DNA of 64,000 nucleotides from Blepharisma stoltei (GCA_914767885.1 CAJZBQ010000032.1:744001-808000), one strand, 5' to 3'. Shown: positions 1 to 10,420, counted from the stretch's first letter. Notes: generated by a model from the sequence alone, not told the origin. A program made the numbers and translations.

Positions 1-1517
1 AAAAAAGTCAATTTTTTTGACTTTTCTTGCAAAGAAAATGAAGTCCAAAAGCAGTTCAGAGAAGACAAGCTAAACAAAAGCAGAGACGCCAAATACATTG
101 TAGTCTCGATTTCCGCCATTTGTTTTGGCTGGCTGCTGCTTGTGTCTATTTTGAAATATAGTTACTTGGATACGTGCACAAATACCCCTATTCTTATCAG
201 CCGAATTATTGTAGTAACTATTCTTGTGTTGGTGATTACCCTTCACAATAAAATCTACTTGACCAGACTTTATCCATTATTGATAATAATTTCAATATTA
301 TTTATGTCTGTCTCGGCGCTTAATGCTTATGAGTATTGTGAAATTGTAGTCGATGACCTTGTTGCTGTTGAAATCATGTATATTATTCTTATCCTAAATT
401 ATATCAGCGGAATCTCAATTACTAATTTAATTTGGTCGAATTTTGCTGTATATATTTCATGGGTTATTACTGGGGTTATTTATGTGGATAGTAGCTCTCA
501 TTATTATAATATTGTTTTGATTGGCGCATTTGCATTGACCCATTTATCGAGTGTGTACTCTCAAGAAAACCATTTACGAATCCATGAAAATTTGAGAATA
601 CTTGCTGAAAAAGAAATAGAAAAAACTGATAAGCTATTAACACAGATGATGCCACCTAATGTGCTAGAAAATTTAAAACAAGGAAAGCCAAGCACTGATC
701 GACTTTTTCAAGTGACTTTGCTTTATGCGGATATTGTGGGGTTTACTGCATGAAGCTCAAATAAAACACCTCAAGAAGTGGTAGGTATGCTCTCACTTCC
801 CTATTTAATAGTGAACACTTTTTTGATTGTTATTAATTGGCTGTGGCTTGTAAAATACTATAAAAATATATATCAATTTTTATTTGTTTTAAAAGTGCTA
901 AAGATACTTGCAATTATAGTAAAAATAAAGTTTTAAATTTTTTAAAGATTAAAATAAGAGTAAATTTTATTTGTTATTAAAAGGTAGGTAAAATTTATGG
1001 AAAAATGGTAGTTTTGCTCATTATTATAAGGTATAAGTTAGAGCTTTTTACGAGATTTGATAAGCTCTGTGTAACTCACTGCGTGTATAAGGTTCATACA
1101 ATAGGCGACTGCTATGTGGTTATGGGATACACAAGTGAAGAGTCAAGAGACCCTGAAATTGAATGCTTGAATATGATTAATATGGCAAAAGATATGATTA
1201 GGATTATTAATGAGGTCAATGAAGTTAACGGCAGCCAATTAAATATGAGAATTGGACTCCATACTGGAGAAGTCATTGCTGGGATTATAGGTACTACTAT
1301 TGTAAGGTACGATATATATGGTCCTGATGTGCTGATTGCTAATAAAATGGAGAGTGGAGGTGAAGCAGGAAAAATCAACGTTAGCGATGTGACTAAGGAA
1401 ATGCTAGAAATAAGATACCCAGGGCACTTTCTATTTACATTTAATAGAGAAATCAGTGTTCCGACGATTGGGAAAACCCATAGATGTTTTTTCGTAGATA
1501 ATGAAGTAAGAAATTAA
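1..1517 (+). CDS. Class III nucleotide cyclase, 3' part, interrupted by an IES
   Basis: The reading frame is open from base 1, so the N-terminus lies outside the window. The visible part has several hydrophobic segments (about bases 100-540), a short linker, then a class III cyclase catalytic domain. The first metal-binding Asp is in [10 protein letters not shown] and the second in [24 protein letters not shown] follows. The Trp after GFTA is encoded by UGA. Bases about 802-1031 interrupt the domain between VVGMLS and [12 protein letters not shown]-to-TA removal leaves one open frame with a few extra residues. The base-selecting position before IGD is His, so ATP versus GTP use cannot be called. 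Ciliate guanylyl cyclases often carry an upstream P4-ATPase-like half, which would lie beyond the left edge. Stop is UAA, 12 nt before the next gene. Confidence 0.85.
802..1031. other. TA-bounded internal eliminated sequence in the cyclase gene
   Basis: A 230-bp AT-rich segment with stops in every useful frame. Deleting from the TA at 802 to just before the TA at 1032 joins the two cyclase halves in frame (230 mod 3 equals the frame offset). The joint keeps about five residues not usual in the family, so the exact edges may differ by a few bases. No MITE ends are visible. Confidence 0.65.
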
Positions 1518-1529
1518 TTTTATCAATAA

Positions 1530-1970
1530 ATGGAGAGCAGAATTCATAAAGAGTTCAACGATTTTACAAGCAACTCAATAGAAAATTGTTCCATTGAGAT
1601 GCAAAGTGACAATTCTTTTATTTGGAATGCTGCTATTCTAGGACCACTGGAGACTCCATATGAAGGAGGTTACTTTTTTTTGAGAATTACAATTCCTGAG
1701 GATTACCCTATAAAGCCACCAAACGTGCAATTCACGACTAAGATTTATCATCAAAATATAAATCCTGATGGAAAATTTTGTAGTTATCATTGCTTTTGGA
1801 AGGATAATTGGTCAGCAGCTAAAACAATAAGAGGTGTTATTGAATATATTATTGATCTTTTAAAAAATCCAATTGCTGATTGCAATGCGGATCATAATTT
1901 TGATGATATTAATGATACTGAGAAATTTAAAAGAACTGCGAGAATTTGGACTCAGAGATATGCGATGTAA
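1530..1970 (+). CDS. Ubiquitin-conjugating enzyme E2
   Basis: A 146-aa single-domain UBC fold protein, the usual E2 core length. Visible landmarks are YEGGYFFLRITIPEDYP, the PPNVQFTTKIYH strand, an HQN in place of HPN (residues 74-76) and the catalytic Cys at residue 84 in GKFC, followed by WSAAKTI and LLKNPIADCNADHNF. These define an active E2 that takes ubiquitin or a ubiquitin-like modifier from an E1 and passes it to an E3 or substrate. The class cannot be assigned from sequence alone. The start is the first ATG after the cyclase stop, 12 nt downstream, a spacing typical of this compact genome. The neighbouring RING-WWE gene encodes an E3, but the two are not visibly co-regulated. Confidence 0.93.
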   Translation: MESRIHKEFNDFTSNSIENCSIEMQSDNSFIWNAAILGPLETPYEGGYFFLRITIPEDYPIKPPNVQFTTKIYHQNINPDGKFCSYHCFWKDNWSAAKTIRGVIEYIIDLLKNPIADCNADHNFDDINDTEKFKRTARIWTQRYAM

Positions 1971-2018
1971 ATCGGCTAACTAGAAGATAAGTTATCGTTT
2001 TCTGAATGAGATAGAAGA

Positions 2019-2180
2019 TTATTTAAAGGTTTTTCTTGCAGGTCCATTTTTCAAATTAAAACTTTTAAAATAATGCAAAATTCTTCGTCCTTTTCTGATG
2101 ATGCTGTCGCCTTCTGCTGATGTCATCATCTCTTGAGGAGATACTTTCTCTTTGTGAATCAAAGATATAGCGGCCTCCAT
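2019..2180 (-). CDS. Short possible ORF or 3' gene fragment, 53 codons
   Basis: Reading leftwards from an ATG at 2180 there is an open frame ending in UAA at 2019, with protein-like composition (KVSPQEMMTSAEGDSIIRKG). The same frame continues upstream as apparent coding for about 15 more codons (RRPRQSSSADYPSGVG) before a UAA near 2229. This suggests a gene end whose 5' part is lost or separated by an unrecognised insertion. No family was recognised. The adjoining stretch 2181-2514 contains a GC-richer patch (about 2320-2420) inside AT-rich DNA, possibly a retroposon fragment, and no other supportable gene. Confidence 0.25.
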   Translation of the reverse strand: MEAAISLIHKEKVSPQEMMTSAEGDSIIRKGRRILHYFKSFNLKNGPARKTFK

Positions 2181-2514
2181 TCCTACTCCAGATGGGTAGT
2201 CGGCTGAAGATGATTGTCTGGGCCTTCTTTATGTATCTAGTCTAGCACTAAGCCTCTTAGCACTGATTAATTTTGTGAAGTCATCTTGAATTTTATGTTT
2301 CATGTCTCAAGGATCTAATAAAAAGCCAATTATTCTGGCAAAACTCACCCTGGACATTCGGCCAGGAGTGGCCCTCAGACTTAGTCCAGTAACGCAGGAG
2401 TGGGTTGACTTTTTTTGTAAAAAAAATATTTTTTCTGAATTAAGAATTAATATTAAAATAATTAAAATAACTGAAAAAAATATTTTTTAATTATAGATGC
2501 CGAATTTATTAAGT

Positions 2515-3576
2515 TTAACTTTTAACGGTATCTCTCATTATTGGAAACTCTAAGCCATCAATCAAGCAAGTAAAATCAACTAAATTGAAGTGAATAAATC
2601 CTTCGTTTTCATCACTTAAATCCAAGGTATTTTTCCCTAGAAGCCAAGCTTGATCAAGCAGAAAAGATTTATTTTGGCATAATGTTTCTCAAACCTTATG
2701 CCTTTTCATGATTTTTCACGCAGGCTCTGCCATAATTGTATTTACCCTTTTAATTTTATTCGCATTTCCTCCATCAATTTCTTTCCAATTTTCAAAATTA
2801 ACTCTTTTATATTTATTTCCCACTCTAATTCTGACATCAGAAAACCCAGCATTATACGAAGATTCGATAACTCCTGAATTTTCTGCATATTCAATTCATT
2901 CGTTTTCTTGATTTTTCCACGCCCAGTAAATTCTATTGTCATTTCTCAAAACTTTATTTTGACTTCTTGTTCCCTTATCACGATTATTTTTAAAGATTCT
3001 TTTTTTATCTAAATTCTTAATATGTTTTCCAACCAAATTTATGATATTTTCGTTTTGTTTCTGAATTTCTTGTTTCTTGATTTCTTCAATTTCAGCAATC
3101 CTCTTTTCTTCTTCAAGTTTTTGAATACTATCTATAGCTGCCATAGCTTTGGCGGCTTCTTGCATTTTAGCTTGTTCTAGCTCTTTTTTGTGTTCAAGTT
3201 CTATTTCTTTTTGCCTTTTTTCAAGCCACAAAGCCATTTCAAGCTTTCCTTGGCATCGAGCTGTCTCAATTTCTGCAGCCATTTTTCTTTCTGATTCTGC
3301 TTTTGATCGATTTATTTCTGACATGCTTTTTTCCTTTTCAGATAAAATTTTTTTTCTTTCTTCTATGAGAGATATCATAGCAAATGCTGGGCATAAGTTG
3401 CTGACGTCTGCAATTTTGTTGTCCTGAGGACATCTAGCTTGGTTCTTTTTTTCTTTTCCTTTTAGCTGTCCAAGACAGAATCCGCATAATGCATGGCCGC
3501 AAGAAAGAATATATGGCTTATTTCGTTCTGAATACTCCTCAAAGCAGATGCAGCACTCAGTTATTGGATTATCCAT
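2515..3576 (-). CDS. RING finger, coiled-coil and WWE-domain E3 ubiquitin ligase
   Basis: A 353-aa protein that appears as 226 aa only if UGA is read as stop; three in-frame UGA codons encode Trp. Residues 8-55 form a RING (CCIC, SCGHALCGFC, RCPQD), in which the last ligand position is Asp rather than Cys. Residues about 75-190 are a long charged helix or coiled coil rich in Glu, Lys and Ala. From about residue 215 there is a WWE-like domain (WAWKNQENEW, SSYNAGFSDVRIRV, VNFENWKEI), whose third Trp is a UGA codon. WWE domains bind ADP-ribose-type ligands, so a poly(ADP-ribose)-directed or general E3 role is inferred. The C-terminal 50 residues are unassigned. Stop is UAA. Confidence 0.8.
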
Positions 3577-3671
3577 ATTATTAATAACATTTATATCAGA
3601 AAAATTCTTTTAAGCAATCATGCATTGACCATAATTTCATGAAATTATTATTTTAGAGTTATGTTCGTAAG

Positions 3672-5772
3672 CTACTCCAGATCTTTTCCTTCCTTAATCC
3701 ATTGCGTCTTTACTCCATTTTTCCATATTCCGTATCTTGTTTCAAATTTATTCTTGTTTTTAACTGGGAATGTCAAATGTCCTTTTCCATCTTGTTTCCC
3801 ATTTCTCCACTCCCCATCATAAATTTTCCCATCAGGCCAACTGAAAACTCCACGTCCGTGCTTCTCATCATTTGCGTACTCTCCATCATATTTCCTTCCA
3901 TCAGGCCACGTAAAGACTCCACTCCCATGCATTTTATTTGCCTTCCATGCTCCCTTATATTCTTTGCCATCATTCCAAACATAGTGCCCGTACCCTTGCA
4001 TATCGTTATCTCTGAATTCTCCTTCATAATAGCTTCCATTTTGCAAAGTAAACACTCCTTTCCCATGTTTTAATCCATTTTTATAATTTCCTTTATAACT
4101 CCAGTCTTCTGTTTCTTCTTTTCCTTCTCCATGCTGTACACCATTTTTGAAGTTGCCTTCATATTTGGATCCATCATAGCGATAGAGAGCTCCTTTTCCA
4201 TTAAGCTTGCCTCCTTTGAAATCTCCTTGATATAAATCTCCTTCTGCCGTAATTAGACGCCCATCTCCACATCTTATGTTATTTACGAAGTATCCTACAT
4301 ATTTAGACATGTACATTAAAATGGCGACACGTGCCAACCTGCCCTTTTGGCGTAGTAGTCCGAACTTTATGGCTACAGGGGAACTGGGACGGACTCTGAG
4401 CTGAGAATCAAGTGCAGGCTCAAGAGATGTGCATCCAAGTAGGTTTTGGCTGATTTCCTGTAGTTGAAAATAGAGAGATGCTCAACAACGTCCTTTGGAT
4501 CCGAGAACCTATGGGCATTCCTCTACTGAGAAAATGGAGGTTTCGGTCCAGACCACAGGGGAACAGTCTTTTTCCTGTAGCTCTCGAAGAAAGGCACTTC
4601 GACACTTGATAGACTCCAAGGATCCTTGGAATCAAGCCACTCCAATCGTCCGTAGCAGGGCCGCAGAAATCCATAAGCCGCCACCAAGACTGAAGCCTCA
4701 AGGCAAGGATGGGACAGAAGGTACCTGAAGGGCACTAATAAGAGGGATAGGCTTTTGGGCTGGAGTCGTAGAACCTCCCGTACGGAAGGTCTTTGATGAC
4801 TGCGTCACCAATATGGCTAACACCTGACTTTAATAATCCTAATCCTACATATTTAGACCCATCTGCTTCAATTTCAATGCCTTTTCCATGCTTTTCTCCG
4901 TCTTCATTCCATTCGCCTTCATAGATGGTTTCATCATTAAGAATATAAGCTTGGTGGGATGTGACTTGTCGATTCTCATTAGAGCTAGTTTCTGGGGAAA
5001 AGCTTCCCCATTGTTTTTCTACTTTTTTAACATTAGATGATACCTTGCTGGAGAGGGAGCCGTTGTAGGCTTCGTAAACAGTTTCTGGGTTAAAACTTTT
5101 GATAACTTGATGGATTTCTTTCATGGCTGATAACTCTTTTCTATCCAGATAGCCTCTAGCTGCACTCTGAATTCCTGTATATTCGTGCTTTGTTTCTTGA
5201 TTTTTGAGTTTTTTATCAGCTTTGCTTTTAGTTGCACTCTGTTTTTCAGTATAGTCAAGTTTTGTTTCATGATTTGGGAGTTTGATATACATTAAAATGT
5301 TGTGGAGGAAGAGTTGAAAAGGGATGTTCCAGCAGGACAAATAAGGCTCTAGCCAATTGGGAACGATGCTGGGCGTTGCGTTTTGGGCTTCAAGTTTCTT
5401 ATTCAGCCGATAGGTGACATGAAAATTCAATTTTAAGAGTTTTTTGGAAAGCCAAAACTAGTCACGATGACGCAGCGTCTCTGATTATAGGTGGCAAGTC
5501 AAAGCACCCCAATCTGTAGGAGCGAAAAAATGAGAGGCTAGCGTTATGAAGATAAATATGGCTTGATTATTTTGACATACAGGGGAGCTTCTCTTATAAT
5601 CTTAGTTTAAGATAATTTTAAAATTTGGGAGTTGGACTTCAACAACTACTTCAGGCTTGTCATTCTCTTGAGCGGATTCTTGAACTAGTGCTGATCTCTT
5701 GGATTCATGCATTGTCATCTCATCTCTATTGAGTTTAGGATCTTCTCTCAAGCAGGAACAGTCAGCACCCAT
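3672..5772 (-). CDS. MORN-repeat protein with acylated N-terminus and IQ motif, split by two retroposons
   Basis: The gene starts with MGADCSCL, a good N-myristoylation plus palmitoylation signal, so membrane attachment is likely. A helical region holds an IQ-like calmodulin-binding stretch (IQSAARGYLDRKEL). About ten MORN repeats follow (typical unit YEGEWNEDGEKHGKG, YDGEYANDEKHGRG), ending in UAG. Two insertions split it: 5283-5622 after codon 50 and 4309-4841 inside a MORN repeat. Each is flanked by an exact target duplication (11 and 17 bp). Collapsing each duplication (351 and 550 bp removed) gives one 399-codon frame, and the second joint restores a perfect MORN repeat (SKYVGYFVNNIRCGDG). 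In ciliates such proteins organise cortical or basal-body structures; that role is inferred. Confidence 0.85.
4309..4841 (+). mobile_element. SINE-like retroposon in the MORN gene (17-bp target duplication)
   Basis: A 533-bp GC-rich insertion flanked by the identical 17-mer atcctacatatttagac (4292-4308 and 4842-4858). It starts near acattaaaatggcgacacg. Its 5' part resembles the element at 57218-57574, and an internal patch (CTACTGAGAAAATGGAGGTTTCGG) resembles the core of the elements at 11055, 19217 and 45871. ORFs inside it are short and are read as chance. The duplication contains TA dinucleotides, so a TA-to-TA excision could restore the host gene exactly. Confidence 0.8.
5283..5622 (+). 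mobile_element. SINE-like retroposon near the 5' end of the MORN gene (11-bp target duplication)
   Basis: A 340-bp insertion between two copies of atttgggagtt (5272-5282, 5623-5633). It starts with the shared 5' signature (tacattaaaatg). The body matches no other element in the window. The target duplication lacks TA. Excision between the nearest flanking TAs (5286 to 5619) would remove 333 bp and leave six extra in-frame codons. Confidence 0.75.
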
Positions 5773-6209
5773 TTATTATTAGTGATATTGCTTATCTATT
5801 TTAAGAACTATTCGTTTATGGCATAATAATCGTTAATATCGATACCTTTTTTATATTTCAATTTTAGTTGGATTACAGAATTTTAGCTGCATGAAATCAT
5901 TCAATATAGTTTTAATAAAAATTATTTGGATGCAAGAGATATTCAATAATTATAATTGAAAAAAATTTTAAGCTATGTATAAAAATAATAATCAGGCTGA
6001 TTATGCGGGTTTTATTGCGCATATAAAATTAATTTAATTTATAAAATGCATAGAGAAACCCCTATCTTATGTATAGAAAGCAAAAAAATTTTGATAATGC
6101 ATTTTACACAGTTGTTTATTAAATTAAAACTATTATAACCAAATTTTATAAAATTATATATAAATTATATATAAATTAACATTTAAAATTATATAAATTA
6201 AAAAAAATA
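5773..6209. other. AT-rich noncoding stretch upstream of the MORN gene
   Basis: Very AT-rich sequence with no open frame of note even when UGA is read as Trp. It should contain the MORN gene promoter. No repeat ends were recognised. Confidence 0.5.
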
Positions 6210-6219
6210 TATTAGGCGC

Positions 6220-6630
6220 TTTTCGTACCAAAAGAAGGAAGGAGCAGCCAGCCCGGAATGAATGGCTCTGAAAACTGTGGAGACTTAGAGGATGATTGTT
6301 GAGAATTCAAAGATGGCATGGAAGCTTTGAAGGATATTTTAGCGGTCGATTTTAGCTGAGTAGTATGCAAAGAAATTCAATTCTGCGGTGCATGGGCTGT
6401 CATTATAGATCTAGGTATGGTTGTGATCGGAGTTTTGCTGTTTTTGTTTGTTGTGGAATGTGCAGAGTTTCTGCTTAGTAGAGGTTCTAGGGCTTTTGCT
6501 TTGCAGATAGACGTGACAATTTGTTGTTGAAGTAGTGAACAGTTAATTGAAAAAAGAGAGAAGTGCTGGTATGACTAGCAGTAAAAGTTTAAGAAATGAT
6601 AACATATAAATTAATTTTTTTTTAACTATT
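6220..6630. mobile_element. Inserted segment flanked by a 10-bp direct repeat, carrying an ORF
   Basis: A segment of clearly higher GC than its surroundings lies between two copies of TATTAGGCGC (6210-6219 and 6631-6640). The repeat starts with TA, so this could be a germline-limited IES or a retroposed copy. It carries the ORF at 6258-6578. Confidence 0.5.
6258..6578 (+). CDS. Hypothetical small membrane protein, readable only with UGA as Trp
   Basis: A 106-codon ORF from ATG to UAG with three in-frame UGA codons, invisible under the standard code. The start is MNGSENCGDLEDDCWEF; a strongly hydrophobic helix follows in the middle (VIIDLGMVVIGVLLFLFVV), then a Cys-containing tail. No family was recognised. 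It sits wholly within the direct-repeat-flanked segment 6220-6630, so it may be germline-limited, a retrocopy, or chance. Its protein-like composition and GC shift argue mildly for real coding. Confidence 0.4.
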
Positions 6631-6659
6631 TATTAGGCGCCCCACAATATTTATTTTAC

Positions 6660-6952
6660 CTTACTCTCGCATTTAACCAGGTACTTTACGCCCCTTTAAA
6701 TTTTAACAAAGTTTTTTAATATAAAAATTTTAAGGTAAAAATAAAATTAGTTTCTACTTAATTTAACTTAAAATATTCAATAGAACATTATTTAAACAGT
6801 CTTCAAAATGAATCAATTTTTTGAATTAATCTTATTATAAAATAAATTTATATTTTTTAATTTTAAAAAAAAAATTATAAGAAAAATTTAATATATTAAA
6901 CACCATTAAAATGGAACAAGACTTTTTTCCAATTTAAAAGGGGGAGAAGTTA
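6660..6952. mobile_element. Second MITE family, degenerate copy
   Basis: AT-rich DNA ending in ccaatttaaaagggggagaagTTA. The end and parts of the interior (attagtttctacttaattt, acattatttaaacag) resemble 30567-30897. The left end is not well defined. No coding potential. Confidence 0.4.
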
Positions 6953-7166
6953 GATTTTCAGAATTCGAATTACTATGAAGGTAGTGTCTCAAGCTTTCCC
7001 AAATCCCGCTCAATTTTATTCCTAGCACAAATAAATTTTCGCTACTTGCCAATATCAAATTCCCATTCCTTTACGATCCATTTCCATTAATTGCCTCCAC
7101 AAATTAAATTATGACCTAATCCATCTAAAATGTCGATTATAAACTAGCTGTAGATAGCTGTACATA

Positions 7167-8951
7167 ATGAACGAAAGGAAATTGATTGGCAATATCCTCG
7201 CTGAGGATAACGACTCTGATGAGGAACCTCTGGCACGTTTTACGAAGACCAAGCGGCATGTCCTTTTAAATAAAGATGAGCTCAGCCAGCTATTTGAAAG
7301 ACCTACGTCCGCCCCTGCAGTTTATCTTCCTTTCCCTCAAGTGTTTTGGGCTGAAAAAGATCCTCAATATACAATTGGAAATATCTCATCTGGCTTGTCA
7401 GAACTTTCCGTTCAGGATTCCTTTTCTGTCCATAACCCACCTCCAGGCCTATCAAATCCAAATCTAAACTTGGGTGCTCCGGAATTTGTCCCTTCTTTTA
7501 GTGCCCCACCGGTCCCATCCAAGATGAGTGAACTCGCTGAAATTCGTGGAAGAGTAGCAGAAATGTCCCGCGACCAAGCAGGTTCAAGATTTCTACAGCA
7601 AAAATATGAAATTGCTTCAGCTGAAGATAAACAGATGGTTTTTGAAGAAATTTATAGGTGTGGCTTCAGCATCATGATTGATGTTTTTGGCAATTACGTT
7701 GTTCAGAAAATTTTATGCTTGTCAAATAAATAGGGAAAGTCTTTCTTTATTTTTGGCGCAAAAATCTATTTTTTTTGGCTTAAAAATAGCAAAAATTTGC
7801 TGAGCATACGAAAGTATTTCCGAAATGTCTAGATAACTATAGAGTTTGGAAACTTAGAACAGCGCAGAGCCATTGCAAGTGTAATGTCTGGGAGAGTCAT
7901 TGAGCTCTCCATGCACATGTATGGCTGCCGAGTCATACAGAGAGCCTTAATTCCCTTCCGTGAGCGAAACAAAACCATTGGAAAAATTCCTAGTTTTGGC
8001 CCAAAAGCACACCCTCTATGAGCGAACTTTTTTTAATAAAAAAGTTTTTTGTTAAAAAATATTTTGATATATAAGTGATGATTAGTATAATGAAATCTCG
8101 AGCTAATTCTGTTTAATTTTAAAAAACGTAATTTTACAAATTATATTTATATTTGCTTTCCAATTTTTGCGATATGGGATTTTTTTAAATTTCAAAATTA
8201 AATTTTATATAAAAGTTTTTCAAGCCTTCGCTCCGTGAGTGAACAAATTTTTTGTTCACTCACGGATGGGGAGTTAGAAGTTATTGAAGTTGACCAAAGA
8301 AGGTTTTTAGCTTTAGAGCTCAGAGGGCATGAAGAAAGGCTAGTTGAAGACCAAAACGGGAACCATGTTGTCCAGAAGTGTGTGGAAACTCTGCCTTACC
8401 AGTTCATGAGCTTTATCGTTGATGCTTTGAGGCCAAACATTATTTATTGGACTGAACATCCTTATGGTTGTAGAGTTGTGCAAAGAATTATTGAATTTTC
8501 TCCTAGAGAAGCGATAACTGATGTGCTGCTAACTGTCATAAGAAATGCCGTTGAAATCAGCAAGAAAAATTATGGCAACTATGTCCTTCAGCATATTCTC
8601 GACAAAGGCAATCCTCAAGACAAGCAGCAACTTATCAACGCATTTCCAGGCAGACTTTATGAGCTCAGCAAACACAAGTTTGCAAGCAACGTCATTGAAA
8701 AATGTTTAATTGTCGGCTCCCCAGACCAAGTTAAGGTGTTCACCAAAGAGATTTTTGCCCCTGAGCGTGTGTTTGAGCTGATGACTGACAAATTTGCCAA
8801 CTTTGTGATCCAAAAAGCCCTTGAAGTTTCCAAAGGCGAATTGCAGCATTTCTTAGCTTTAAAAGTAAATGAACATGCAGCGGCTTTACGGAATTATCCT
8901 TACGGCAGACACATCCTCAACTGCCTCGAGAAAATAAAAAAGAGGATATAA
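7167..8951 (+). CDS. Pumilio/PUF RNA-binding protein, split by an IES and a BogoMITE
   Basis: After removing two TA-bounded insertions (111 and 327 bp) the gene is a single 448-codon frame. The N-terminal about 130 residues are low-complexity and acidic; eight PUF repeats follow. The base-reading residues per repeat are: R1 SR..Q, R2 NY..Q, R3 CR..Q, R4 NH..Q, R5 CR..Q, R6 NY..Q, R7 SN..E, R8 NF..Q. By the established PUF code these read UGUAUAUA in 3' UTRs. The protein should act in the cytoplasm as a repressor or regulator of target mRNAs. The first joint rebuilds [13 protein letters not shown], the second [13 protein letters not shown], both typical of PUF helices. Stop is UAA, 44 nt from the stop of the convergent gene. 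Confidence 0.93.
7727..7837. other. Short TA-bounded IES (111 bp) in the PUF gene
   Basis: Contains stops in the host frame. Deletion from the TA at 7727 to just before the TA at 7838 restores the conserved end of PUF repeat 2 in frame. Very AT-rich, with no internal repeat. Confidence 0.8.
7948..8276 (+). mobile_element. BogoMITE-like MITE in the PUF gene
   Basis: TA-flanked element whose left end is a diverged CTCCGTGAGCGAAC motif and whose right end is the typical fold-back pair (ctccgtgagtgaacaaa / tttgttcactcacgg). The body includes the family's GATATATAAGTGAT and CTCGAGCTAATTCTG landmarks. Removing 327 bp (one TA retained) restores PUF repeat 3. Confidence 0.85.
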
Positions 8952-8995
8952 TAAGCTAATGACTTCTCCTAATTATAAAAAAATATTAATAATCT

Positions 8996-9418
8996 TTACA
9001 TGTCACTCCTTTGTAGCTGCATATAATAAAAGTCAGCAATTGGCCCACAGACAGTGTCGCATCTATTGTTCTGGTGGCTTTGATGGAACGTTGTGTTTGC
9101 AAATTCCCACTCAACTTCGCCAGGGCCTGCCACTTTTTGTGAGCAATCCACACATTTATAGGTATGATCACCTTCTATGCAAAAAATAACGCTGTACCAA
9201 GTCAGTTTTTTGATTTTTAGCCCACCGATGATGGGAACTTTGGAGACTGAGGTTTCAGGGGCGTAGGTGATTCGGACCTTGGACGGGTTCTTGTAGACTG
9301 GGGTGGAGTTGGTGCTTTTTCCTTTGAGGACTTGGAAGTCTTTTACTGTGACCACTCCTCCTTGCTTGTAAGGAGTACAAAGACCAACCCCAGTAAGCTT
9401 TACATCGCTGCTGGCCAT
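8996..9418 (-). CDS. Conserved-looking hypothetical protein, 140 aa
   Basis: Uninterrupted ORF from ATG to UAA with no UGA. It has a small-residue N-terminus (MASSDVKLTGVGLC) and a beta-rich middle. Six Cys lie in the second half (FCIEGDHTYKCVDCSQK, NNRCDTVCGP) and may bind metal or form disulfides. No signal peptide or membrane helix is visible. No family was recognised. It lies 36 bp downstream of the PH-domain gene on the same strand and converges on the PUF gene. Confidence 0.65.
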   Translation of the reverse strand: MASSDVKLTGVGLCTPYKQGGVVTVKDFQVLKGKSTNSTPVYKNPSKVRITYAPETSVSKVPIIGGLKIKKLTWYSVIFCIEGDHTYKCVDCSQKVAGPGEVEWEFANTTFHQSHQNNRCDTVCGPIADFYYMQLQRSDM

Positions 9419-9454
9419 AAAAGTTAACGTATCTATTCTTTCACCTGTATATCT

Positions 9455-10222
9455 TCATTTCAGTGCCCTCGTAATATTAGTCCTCCTCACACTCACTTCC
9501 AGTGGGTTCACCAAACTGACTTTTGTGCTGAAATTTATCAAATTTCTCAATAACTCTTCTTGGATCGACACATTCAACGTTGAGCAGTTCAAGCTGTCAA
9601 ATTCTCCAAACCTCAAACTATCTCTTCTCCCTGCCTGTATTTTTCTGATTTTATTTATCAAAGAGTCATCTCTTTGATAAATCATTTGAAAATTCTTATA
9701 GCTCTCGTCCTCAATCTCCAGTCGTTTCGTAATGTCGACCAGTTCTTGTTCAACCTTATGAATATAACTGCTTTGGCTTTCTTCCAGCTCGCTCACAATT
9801 TCTTCTTCTCGATCCTGCAGCAGCTCTTTGATTTTGGAAAAAGTGCTTATGAGGCAAACCTCGCTTGTCGCTTTTTTTTCTTGCATACAATTGATTGCGA
9901 ATAAAGGGGGAGAATGGACGTGACGAGCATGGTTAATCATGTTTAGCCAAGAACACATTTCTTTGTCGGAGTCAGCAGCAATGAAGTATCGGGCGTCCTG
10001 AACAGTTATACGGAAACAATGATCTTTTGCCATTTCAAATTCACAAGGAACAGCTTCGTCGATGGTAGATAGCTCGATACTCATTGTAGAATGGTCTTGA
10101 TCTGCAGGATTTTTATACGTTTGGAGAACTAAGGGGGAGAGAACAAGCCATCTTTGTCGCCAGGTCTTGAGGTATTGTGATCGCTTTTCTACCCAGCCTG
10201 ACTTAATTTCATTTCCTTCCAT
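9455..10222 (-). CDS. PH-domain protein with coiled-coil region
   Basis: 255 aa, no UGA codons. Residues 6-98 form a pleckstrin-homology domain: SGWVEKRSQYLKTWRQRWLVL, a beta-rich middle, then the C-terminal helix with invariant Trp (EMCSWLNMINHAR). The basic KTWRQRW stretch in the first loop suits phosphoinositide binding. Residues about 120-200 are helical and charged, probably a coiled coil. The C-terminus is Ser/Asn-rich. Likely a membrane-recruited adaptor; partners unknown. The 198-bp gap to the divergent gene at 10421 should hold both promoters. Confidence 0.85.
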   Translation of the reverse strand: MEGNEIKSGWVEKRSQYLKTWRQRWLVLSPLVLQTYKNPADQDHSTMSIELSTIDEAVPCEFEMAKDHCFRITVQDARYFIAADSDKEMCSWLNMINHARHVHSPPLFAINCMQEKKATSEVCLISTFSKIKELLQDREEEIVSELEESQSSYIHKVEQELVDITKRLEIEDESYKNFQMIYQRDDSLINKIRKIQAGRRDSLRFGEFDSLNCSTLNVSIQEELLRNLINFSTKVSLVNPLEVSVRRTNITRALK

Positions 10223-10420
10223 TTCAGGTATATAATATATTGGTTCACCATAATCAGTGAGGAAATTTATTTTTTAAGTAAGACAGGCCTTATAAAGATT
10301 TCCGATTAAAATAGCCTATAAAGAATGTATATTTGACTGATAATGGATATTTATTTTAATTCTAAAATAAATTATGCAAATATTAAATGGGTTTATTTTT
10401 TTTAAAAAGTATATAATTCA

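Noticed and set aside
4420-4735. Overlapping ORFs on both strands inside the first MORN-gene insertion
   Set aside because: They lie wholly inside a repeat-flanked retroposon, have no domain, and restoring the host gene removes them.
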